The notes below the pieces were generated by a model. The model did no database searches, was not told the DNA's origin, and saw only the letters and a list, made by a program, of their open reading frames with translations. The position numbers and the translations under genes were made by a program. Below are positions 56,258 to 64,000 of a stretch of DNA of 64,000 nt, in pieces. The stretch spans positions 275,089,349-275,153,348 of the forward strand of contig CM054062.1 of assembly GCA_028641055.1 (NCBI GenBank), given 5' to 3'. Source of the DNA: Alopecurus myosuroides (Eukaryota; Streptophyta; Magnoliopsida; Poales; Poaceae). Positions within the stretch are counted from its first letter, which is position 1; every line of letters starts with the position of its first letter.

Positions 56258-57068
56258 CGCAGGAGCGAACGCAGAGCTCGACTCGGATTCAAGTTGGAAG
56301 GAAAGCTGGATTGGCGGCACGTAAACCGTTTCGACTAGAGGCTATCGTATCGGATTGCCGTCGCTGTTACGCGATGGTGAGTTTACGTTACCGTGGAGCC
56401 GCGACCCAGAACTGAACTCCGATTTCTTCTCGCTGCAGTGGAACAGAGGATCCATATGTCGTGTGACTAAGCAAGCTGGTCAAGCTAGTCTTTTGAGGAG
56501 ACGCGTGCAATGCAGTTTACTTGCTGAACTGTATGGTGCTTGGCAATACAACTTCAGGCACATACTACTGAAATTTTCATTCTTGCCTCCATTGAGCAGA
56601 AACATACCATGACGAATGCCTCCATAGACTATAAGATGATGGTCGTTTCCCACACTTGATATTTCTGTAGTAAGAATCCTAGAGTCTCTGTCTGGACGAC
56701 AACAACATCTAGTATCTCTCTTCCATTCTTCCAACAAACAACCACCATCTCTTGCATGCTTCTTCAGACATCATATTTCGAGGCTCAGCAACTAAATTCC
56801 AAGTTAGAACCCATTTTAGACTAAAAGGGGAAACCCCCGGTTTCATTGAAACCAAACGGCCAAGGTCACAAAGCAGTTTTACAGAGCACGGGCAAACGAA
56901 GCCCAGATAAACGAAGCCCAGATGTGAAGGCTAATGGGGCAAAAACGAGTTTAAGAACGCCAACAGCCAGACACATCAACGACAAGCGACCACTACATGC
57001 TTTTGGAGAAGAACTTCACGAGAAGGCGTTAGCAAGTAGCTTCCTAGGTGCCAACGGGGTCAGGGAAC

Positions 57069-57944
57069 TGTCGTGGTGGCGTCACGGCAGATGCCATAGG
57101 ATGGCTAAAGATGTGGGAACGATGGACGCTGGAGGTGCTCGGGGAGGGATCACGCGACGAGTAGCCGCGTGAGGTAAGAACCAAACACTGCAAACAACAC
57201 GATCTACCCAGGTTCAGGGCCCTCGTGAGGAGGTAAAACCCCTACTCCTGCCTTTCTCTATGTATTCTGGTGTCTTACCGAGTAGCCACAGTACAATGTT
57301 CTTGCTACCGAATAGCCGCTCTTCTCTCTACGTGATGAGCTAGGTCAAGAATCTAGGGTTTCCTTGTGTCCCAGCATGCGATCCCTCACGCAGGAGGCGG
57401 CGGGGCACCTTATATACACGGTGCCCAGCCAGGTACGTCCAAACATGGACACGTGTCGACATAGTGTGCACATCGTCCTTCTTCCGAGTTCCCGCTGACA
57501 GTTTTGGTTCCTAATCTTGGCTGCATCCGGAAAGTCGTTGGGCAAAACCAAGGGGACAGTCTGGTATCACTGTGCCAAACACAGAGTAGGGCCCCCTTAT
57601 CCTGCGACGGCCTGCTTCCACACTGTCACTGTCAGGCAGGCCGGTCCCAGATGAACAGTAGTTTGAATAGTGCCAAGTACGGACCCAGGATACGCGGGAT
57701 CCTGTGTCAGAACGGCTCCTTTGACTTCTGGCCCGAGTAGATTCCCGCCAATCTTACTCGGACCAGCTCTTCTACTCGAACGGACATAACTCTCTTGATA
57801 TCTCCTTCTGGTCATCTTTTCGTAAGACCGAGTAGCAGTCGACCGGGTAGCAAGTACCGGGTAGACGGCTACTCGACCAAACTTCCCTTCTGACTATTGC
57901 CTTTACCACTTGCCTTTACCCTACTCGGGGGTAACCCCCTGAAA
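57069..57944 (-). repeat. 3' LTR of Gypsy family A copy 2 (876 bp)
   Basis: The plus-strand left end TGTCGTGGTGGCGTCACGGC matches 10096. The right end reads GTAACCCCCTGAAA where copy 1 reads GTAACCCCCCGACA, so the TG terminus on minus has mutated to TT. The inner neighbour is the purine tract CTTCGGGGACTGC (57945-57957 on minus). TATA box at 57409-57416 on minus. Confidence 0.9.
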
Positions 57945-58471
57945 GCAGTCCCCGAAGCTGGTAGAGTCTTGCGAACTCGTTCACTAGGCTCTGCCAGCTT
58001 AAAACCAATCTTTGCAACACCACCCTTGAGCCTCAAGATGCCGAGTGAAACCTCCGAGTAGCATTCTGGAAAGTACCTCTGGTCTCTTCTCTTCCGAATA
58101 GGGCTAGTCTCCTTCTCTGTGTCCGAGTAAAAGGACTTAGAGAATTTCTTAAGCAGAGTCTCTGCAGCGCAGAGCACAATCCAGCCTTCCGTGCTGCAAC
58201 TGGACACGTGTCAAGCATCCGCGACCCCGACGTCTCGCTGCCCAGGACACGACGTGCCACGCGCCCAGTTTTCACGGGGTGGGCCCACCGGCTCGTCATG
58301 TCCCATCAAGCGCAGTAATATCCCACGATCTGGTCGTGGGATCAACTGTGGCAGTTACGCGCGCGTTCCGCGCTTGCGTGCGTTTCTAACTAGCCACAGG
58401 CCCCACCACACAAGAGTTATGGCCACGACCGATCCCACTACCCCGATGGTAACGGTAATCTGAGGAGAGGG
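57945..58471 (+). promoter_or_regulatory. Upstream region of the antisense gene, with hairpin and G-box
   Basis: No ORF of note. It holds a G-box CACGTG (58205-58210) and a perfect 9-bp-arm inverted repeat ATCCCACGA-TCTGG-TCGTGGGAT (58320-58342). Both lie upstream of the TATA box at 58472-58479, so this is a plausible internal promoter reading away from the LTR. The regulatory role is inferred. Confidence 0.5.
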
Positions 58472-58479
58472 TATAAATA
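58472..58479 (+). promoter_or_regulatory. TATA box of the antisense gene, Gypsy family A
   Basis: TATAAATA, 169 bp before the ATG at 58648, on the strand opposite to gag-pol. Family B has the same TATAAATA 138 bp before its aORF. Confidence 0.65.
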
Positions 58480-58647
58480 CCCCCATCGGTAACTTCCTTT
58501 TCTCCTTCCTCCGTACTTTCTTCTTTCGCCTCTCTGTTTCTTCTCCGCCACCGAGCGCTCCGCCGCCGCGCAACTCTTTGCGCCGCCGCGGATTCATTCT
58601 TTCCAATAGACTCTTCCAAACCTTCCATCACTTTCTCACTCGGTGCC

Positions 58648-60724
58648 ATGGCTGCTCGCGCCGGCTGGGCTGGTTCTGATGTCACCGTCGATGACTGCTC
58701 CTGGCTCGTGAACACCCGAAGGGTTCATCCTGGTGTTCAGTGCCGGCCGTCCGACGGCGAACTCGTTCCGGCCCCGCGGGAGGGCGAGCATGTCGTCTTC
58801 CTCGCGCACTTCGCGCGAGGATTCGGCCTGCCGGCATCCGATTTCCTCCGCTCCTTTCTGGACCACTTCGGTGTTCAGATGCACCATCTCCCCCCAAACG
58901 CAGTCGTCTTCCTCGCCTATCACACCGTGGTGTGCGAGGCCTTTCTCGGCGTCCGCCCCACGGTGCAGACATGGCTGAAGTACTTCCACCTTCGTCAGCA
59001 GAGCACCGGGAAGAAGGACGGCGCGGCCACTGGCAGCCGGGTAACCGATACCGGCAGCGCCATGATGGTGCAGCGGACGGGAACCAATCACCCTCGCATC
59101 AAGGGCTTGGATTCCGTCCGTATGTGGCAAAAATCTTTCCTCTACGTGAAGAATATCCCCGCTACGAAGGGGGGAAAGGTAACGGATCGCATCAACCTGC
59201 CTGCCTGGAGCAATCGGGCTCCATCCGGGCAGAATTGGAAGACGAAGCCCTCCAACGACCGCAACGCCGTGCAGATGGAGGAACGGCTCGCTGAGCTAAT
59301 CGGAGAGGGCCTCAAGAGCGACGATCCCGTCGCCTGCTGGATCCGGAACCGGGTGCTGCCTCTGCAGCAGCGCTCCCACCCAATGTGCTACTTGGGAGGC
59401 CCCCGCGATTGCACTCGGACGACCACGTTCGAGCTCAGCAACGCGGACGTCGCCGCGCACGCAAGGTCCATCCTGACCACGGGGCTCCGAGATAACTGGC
59501 AGTATGGGTTCATCCCCTTCAGCCGCACGAAGCCGATTCCACGGGTACGTTCCCCTTACTCTGCTTCCAGTTTGTATGTAATCCGAGTAGATAGCCTTCT
59601 CTCCTTGCCACGACTAGCAATTGCATTCCGCGCCGAGTAGAGCACTCTGCAGAACTGCCTAGGCTTAGTGTGCTTGATGTTTGCACGCCTTGCCGAGTAG
59701 CATACTTAGGAGAAATACTTAGGCTTAATGTGCTTGCTGTTTGCACGCCTTGCCGAGTAGGATACTTAGCAAATTTCCCTAGGCTTAGTGTGCTTTGTGT
59801 TTGCACGCCCATCCGGGTAGAATGCCTTCACGCTACTCGGCTAATTTGCAATGTTTCTCTGTCTTTCAGGTCCTTGACCGCCAGCTTGCTGAGAGCTGTG
59901 AGCGCTTCGAGGGCAACTGGTCATCTGACCGAGAGGAAGATGACCAGGCCTCCTTCGAGACCACGGACCAGCTCGATCCTTCTGACGTCGCCCAGGCGGG
60001 TGATCCTCCCGCGGAATCGTCCCTTCGTGACTGGTCCGATGATGAAATTGAAGGTAATTGAACTTATCCCCTCCGACCGCGAGCAGCGCAAACCAATCGC
60101 TTTCTGCTTCTGAAGTGCTTTTCTTCCCTTCTATTTCGCAGATGTTGTTGATGCTGGTGGCGAAGACGAGGATGAGGATGAGGACGAGGCGGCCCAGGTC
60201 GTCAAGCCTCTTGCAGTTGCCGCTCCTGCCACCCGCAAACGGACAGGTAGTGGCGCCCAAGAACCTCCCGCCAAGAAGAAGAAGACGACCGAGAAGGCGA
60301 CCAAGAGGGTCGTGAAGAGAAAGAAGCCAGCGATTCCTTCCCGCAAGGGGTAAGTTCCTTCTTGGTTGTACGCTTTGGCTCACCTCGTTCTTCTCGGTTG
60401 ATTCCCAATCCTTTTGCCTCGCTGTTTTCTTTTGATTTCCTCTGCCCTCTTCTTATTTCTGACCCCAATTTTCTCTTTAGAGCCCCCTTGGACGTGGACG
60501 CCGCTCTTGCGTCCACCGAGACTCAGAAGAAGGCTGCCATCGATGTCGACAATCTAATCGACCTCGACGGCGATGAGAACGACGCCGCCAACGCACGATC
60601 AGAGGGCACCGATGCCCAGAAAGCCGAGATGGAGCAGCAGTCCCGCGCAGAGCAGGAGGCGCAGGACGCTGCTCACCAAGAGAAGCCACCTTCTCCTCCG
60701 GCCAACACTGTCGAGACATCGTAG
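58648..60724 (+). CDS. Antisense gene (aORF) 5' half of Gypsy family A: Transposase_28-like domain, four exons
   Basis: Exons 58648-59544, 59870-60053, 60142-60349 and 60481-60724 keep frame through GT-AG introns, and no stop lies inside. Exon 1 encodes the compact domain typical of the 'putative gypsy type transposon' family (Pfam Transposase_28): GEHVVFLAHFARGFGLPASDF, then FLDHFGVQMHHLPPNAVVFL. Despite the name, no DDE transposase is evident. Exons 2-3 are acidic (EDDQASFET; GGEDEDEDEDE) then Lys-rich (EPPAKKKKTTEKATKR), like a nuclear targeting segment. Exon 4 is Asp/Gln-rich and ends at TAG 60722. The family B LTR begins 20 bp later, so the true 3' part (compare 3-2503) may be cut off; the stop could still be native. 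Confidence 0.72.
59641..59820. repeat. Three 60-bp tandem repeats in intron 1 of the family A antisense gene
   Basis: Units 59641-59700, 59701-59760 and 59761-59820 each contain TAGGCTTA(G/A)TGTGCTT and TTTGCACGCC and end in (GA/GG)GTAG. The CCGAGTAG end word is also frequent in this family's LTR. Confidence 0.88.
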
Positions 60725-60743
60725 TAGTTTTCATAGACGGGGG

Positions 60744-61259
60744 TGCCATGAGACTACGGTAGAGACGTGGGGTAACGGGATAACGTAGTAACACAGAACA
60801 CAGGATTTTACCCAGGTTCGGTACGTCGCGACAGTACGGCGTACCTACTCCTGCACTTCTCACTAATCAGGACTAAAGCCTGTAAACAGGGTTACAATGT
60901 GAGGGTGTAGATCTAGCTATTCGGCGAGGATGAACTTCTCGGCGAGTTGGCATAGAGCTTCTCTGTTTGTTCGTTGTTTTGTCTATCTCCCGTCCGGCTT
61001 TATATAATAGCCGGATTAGGGCTTACAGAATAGGAAACCTAGAAAACTACGGTAACTTGTAACTTGGAAAGCAAGGAATCCGTCTTCTCCTCCAAGCCAG
61101 ATCAAATGGGCTGTGATCCGGGTTCTTCTAGAATCCGGCTTCTGCGCGTCGGATTACTGGGCCGCCTAATGGACCTAAGCCCACTACCACTTAGGCCACC
61201 CTGGTAATCCGGTACTTGGCCTACCATCTTCTATACCCCTATTTGGTATATATCCGACA
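60744..61259 (-). repeat. 3' LTR of Gypsy family B (516 bp)
   Basis: On minus it begins TGTCGGATATATACC and ends CATGGCA. The inner neighbour on minus is the purine tract CTTCTTGGGGGCTAC (61260-61274), which marks the 3' LTR. A TATA box TATATAAA lies at 61001-61008 on minus. Only one LTR is in view; the ends rest on TG...CA and the purine tract. Confidence 0.75.
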
Positions 61260-61655
61260 GTAGCCCCCAAGAAGGATCAAAACTCTGATTCTCCGCTATT
61301 CGCCAAATGTTCCTTGTCCGAGAAATATTGATTCAGTAGTCTTGATTCTTCTTATTCTTCATTTGAAAAAGATGGTGGCATGAAACTCGGAATCCTGAAA
61401 ATCCGGCTTTTTTCTCACGATCCTTCGTGGAGAAGAAACTTCCTACGTCAGCGCACTCAGCCATGCTGACGCAAGCGACGTTTGAGATTTACTCGGAAAA
61501 ACTCAGAAACGTATCTCTGACAGATTCGCGCGGGAAACGAGGAGATAATCATCATTACTCCGTCGTCTCATTTCACGGATTTTCCGGCGAGCGACACGCG
61601 GCAAACATCCAACGGTCAAAATAGTCGTTGGCACGCATCTAAACGGTTTTCCGGC
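61260..61655 (+). promoter_or_regulatory. Upstream region of the family B antisense gene
   Basis: No gene. It contains an inverted repeat CGTCAGC...GCTGACG (61446-61452 and 61465-61471) with TGACG words that resemble bZIP (as-1-like) sites, upstream of the TATA box. Confidence 0.45.
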
Positions 61656-61663
61656 TATAAATA
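61656..61663 (+). promoter_or_regulatory. TATA box of the family B antisense gene
   Basis: TATAAATA in CCGGCTATAAATAGCCG, 138 bp before the ATG at 61801. Confidence 0.65.
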
Positions 61664-61800
61664 GCCGTCCTCGTCCTCAACGAAAACTTTCCTCACTCCC
61701 CACTGCCCACGCCATTGACGCGAACGAGCTCGAGAGCAAAACACTTGTCCCAGGCGCTCCCAGCATCCAAGCCCACCGGAACGCAACGCACCACCACAAG

Positions 61801-64000
61801 ATGGCCTCCTCGCCGTCATCGCCGAGCCGCGCCGCCATCAACGAGCTTATCAGCGATCTAGATCCGCAACTGGGATCGCCCAAGCGCACCGGCGACGAGC
61901 CGGAGAAGACCACGGCCTCCGCGGCGGGTGACGCAAATCCTTCCGCCGCCGCGGACGTTGCGGGATCGAGCTCCGCAGTCTCCCCACCGTTTGCTTCAGA
62001 AACGGCGGAGGAGAAGATCCAACTCTTCAGCGACGAGCTCACCGCCGCTGGAGAAGCAGAATTTGTCGGCAACTGGAGTCCGAGTAACTCTCCCCTCGTC
62101 CTCCTTCGACAAATGTCAAAAGAGGGATTGATAGTTAAAGGTAAATGGCGAAAGTCAGATGGTGAACTCGAGCCCAGACCAAAAGACGGAGAGTGTGTCC
62201 TCCTTACATCTCACATTACGCGAGGTATGGGTTTACCGCCTTCCGCCTTCTTCATAGACATCCTTAACTATTACGGCGTCCAACCACATAACCTTTCTCC
62301 AAATTCCATCCTCTATCTAGCTAGCTTCCAAGCCCTTTTTTAGGGATATCTCGGAATAAATCCTAGTCTAGATTTTTGGCAATACTGTTTTGAAGTAAAA
62401 CATAACATCACAGAAGGTATTTCCCCTATCTGTGGAACCATATCTTTTATTCTTCGGAAAAACAGAGAGGATTGGTACCCGAGAATACAAATGCCAGAAC
62501 CCACCAAATCCTGGCTGGGTTCCTTCTTCTATCATCAGGACATCCCATTCCCTGGAAAGGAAATCGGGGTTCCTTCATTCGTTAATTCCGCCGCCATTCC
62601 TCAAGAGAGTTGGACAGCTGAAGCAGTTGAGACATTGCCAAAAAAAATAATGAAGATAAAGCGCCGTATTGCCAAGCTTACTTCTTCCAAACCTTCCTTA
62701 ACTGGGAAAGACACTGTTTTATGCTGGTTCGGACGTCGCATTCAACCCCTTTCATTTCGTTCCCGGCTTCTTTGCGAATACCAAGGGCCAGAAGATAGCA
62801 TGAGGGGAACAGATAAAGCCTATACCAAGAAAGATTTTATAAAGCGACTTCATCAGCTAGTTGCCTCCAGCGCCCAAATCGAAGAAAACCTAGCCATTTA
62901 TCACGTGGAAAATCGGGTTCCTAAGGTATTTGTACTTTCCTCGTTTCCGAGTTTTCCTCAGATTAACTTGTATCTCCACCTTTTGATCATGTTGTGAATT
63001 CTTTCCTAGTTCAACGAACTCGGAGGGAATGATCTTGCTTCCGATGTCGAACTCAGCAAAATACATGCTAGATTTTACAACAACCGGAAGCGCAAAAGGC
63101 AGGTGACTTTCGAGAAAATGGTAACTGTTGACGGAATTCCTGTCGCCACCTCCAGGTATTTTACCGGGTTTTTCCTAGTTACCATCCTCCTTCAGTTCTT
63201 CGAGATTTTTAACTCTCGGATATTCTTCTTGCAGTCTTGCCCCAACTCCTTTGAAAACAAAGAAGCTGAAGAAACATAAGGCTGCTATCAAGGAAGAATC
63301 TTCTTCTGCAGCCATGGGTCCGAGGAATAGAACGGAAGCTCAGATAGGCGAAAATCTCCGGACCTCTGCTGGAAACGAACCCGTCTCCAATTTGGACAGT
63401 GACATCCGGATAAAAGAAGAACCGTTCGACGATCTCGGATATATTCGTCCGGAGGCTAAAAAGTTCTTCGCTCCTGCCCCTCTAATTCGTCCTTGGCCAC
63501 AAGGTGGATTAGTGGTTCGCAATGATATTGTATTTAACCCTCGCCAGGTCTTACAAGATGGCCTTCATCACGTTTGGATTCTTTTTACTGAATATGCCAA
63601 AGAATTCAACGAGAACTTGGCCGACTTGCGAGAAATGAGCCAGGTGATACCTCTAGCCCCCAAGCATTAAGTTGAAAATCTGAATTCTTCTTAATGTTTT
63701 ATCATATGCTTGTTCATACTTAAGCATTTTGGCTTTTCATTTCCGCATTCAGCATTCCGCAGATGCCATAAACTTGGAAGTTTTTAAGAAGCTTAATCTC
63801 AAAAGTAGAGAAGTAAAAACCCTTCAATCCATGATTGAGTTGAGAAGCAACGAGCTGGCGTCATCTCAGCTACAATTGTCTAAAACAACAGGTATATATT
63901 CTCTGCAGTTTTTATCCGGATAACATTTGTCCCGAATTTTCATAAGCTCGAAATGTTTTTGTATTCCCTAGCTGCTTTAGCAAAAGCCAACAAAATAGCC
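61801..64000 (+). pseudogene. Antisense gene (aORF) of Gypsy family B, 5' part, one nonsense codon
   Basis: Exons that keep frame: 61801-62925, 63010-63155, 63235-63643, 63753-63891 and 63972 onward past the edge. The start is Ser/Ala-rich, followed by the Transposase_28-like domain: GECVLLTSHITRGMGLPPSAF, then ILNYYGVQPHNLSPNSILYL. A TAG at 62341-62343 interrupts exon 1; the same frame then continues (QYCFEVKHNI, DWYPRIQMPEP, SWLGSFFYH) to the splice donor. Later exons are basic (NNRKRKRQ; KTKKLKKHK), then have IRPWPQGGLVV, and end in coiled coil (REVKTLQSMIELRSNELASSQ). The mid-late exons recall the coiled-coil part at 746-1503 of family A. Function unknown. Confidence 0.72.

Larger units (their letters stand above)
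54556..57068. repeat. Segmental duplication, copy 2
   Basis: Aligns with 15292-17747 from ATTTACTG to GGTCAGGGAAC. It ends in LINE-B 3' DNA that is broken at 57069 by the family-A Gypsy LTR; the presumed target site is GGAAC (57064-57068). Confidence 0.92.
57069..60743 (-). mobile_element. Gypsy family A, copy 2: 3' LTR and 5' half of the antisense gene
   Basis: The LTR at 57069-57944 matches the 5' LTR of copy 1. On its inner side is a purine tract, not a PBS, so it is the 3' LTR of a minus-strand element. The antisense gene follows from 58648. At 60744 it is interrupted by Gypsy family B; its gag-pol and 5' LTR should lie right of the window. Confidence 0.88.
60744..64000 (-). mobile_element. 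Gypsy family B (Tat/Retand-like), 3' LTR and antisense gene, runs off the right edge
   Basis: An LTR of 516 bp and a spliced plus-strand ORF with a Transposase_28-like start repeat the family A layout with different sequences. Because the ORF is antisense to gag-pol in family A, the element is taken as minus-strand, with gag-pol beyond the window. It is inserted in family A copy 2. Confidence 0.8.

Noticed and set aside
57504..57740. Small frames inside the Gypsy LTRs (also 10367-10918)
   Set aside because: Non-coding LTR sequence; the frames are not conserved between the two LTR copies.
58648..59544. Treating the Transposase_28-like ORF as a DNA transposase
   Set aside because: No DDE or other catalytic motif; it is embedded in a Gypsy LTR element, and the family name is historical.

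Overview
This window reads as plant nuclear DNA from a large-genome grass, most likely Pooideae (wheat/barley/rye/Aegilops or oat type). The reasons are Copia and Gypsy elements with grass-type layouts, deep nesting, very little host gene space and no bacterial operon structure. The species is inferred from repeat style only. Almost everything is transposable-element DNA. The only host-type genes are two intact, intronless copies of one CDK-like protein kinase (minus strand, 15754-16860 and 55038-56144).

Layout, left to right. 1-10953: a minus-strand Gypsy element of Tat/Retand type (family A) with its 5' LTR on the right, gag-protease-RT-RNase H-integrase running leftwards, and a multi-exon ORF on the opposite strand at 1-2503; it is cut by the window edge. 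10954-12436: a truncated Copia LTR. 12437-15291: a decayed LINE ORF1 (LINE-A) containing a 975-bp poly-A retroinsertion with a 14-bp target duplication and an 18-bp micro-insertion with an 11-bp duplication. 15292-17747: kinase duplication copy 1. About 17495-19076 and 48403-54190: two halves of one LINE (LINE-B). They are split by a 29-kb Sirevirus-like Copia element at 19077-48402 (LTRs about 2.9 kb, gag remnant, no recognisable pol). That element is in turn split by a plus-strand Sirevirus-like Copia element at 23281-39249 (perfect 5-bp duplication), whose gag holds a 3755-bp solo LTR at 26074-29828 (perfect 5-bp duplication). Mitochondrial-looking DNA (about 41000-43143) lies where pol of the outer Copia element should begin. 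LINE-B ORF1 holds a 916-bp hAT-like insertion. 54556-57068: kinase duplication copy 2, including the end of a second LINE-B copy. That copy is interrupted at 57069 by another family-A Gypsy element, itself interrupted at 60744 by a second Gypsy family (B) that runs off the right edge.

How parts fit together. The two family-A Gypsy copies are complementary. One shows gag-pol plus the 3' half of the antisense gene; the other shows the 3' LTR plus the antisense gene's promoter and 5' half. Together with family B they show a repeated design: a TATA box, a spliced ORF starting with a Transposase_28-like ('putative gypsy type transposon') domain, and transcription opposite to gag-pol from beside the 3' LTR. 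The inner Copia element carries its own spliced extra ORF (35321-37167) between RNase H and the 3' LTR; it is intact although gag and pol are broken.

Insertion order inferred from nesting: LINE-B beside the kinase, then duplication of the kinase/LINE unit, then the outer Copia, inner Copia and solo LTR; the Gypsy insertions also follow the duplication. No CRISPR array, rRNA, tRNA gene or prokaryote-like system was seen.
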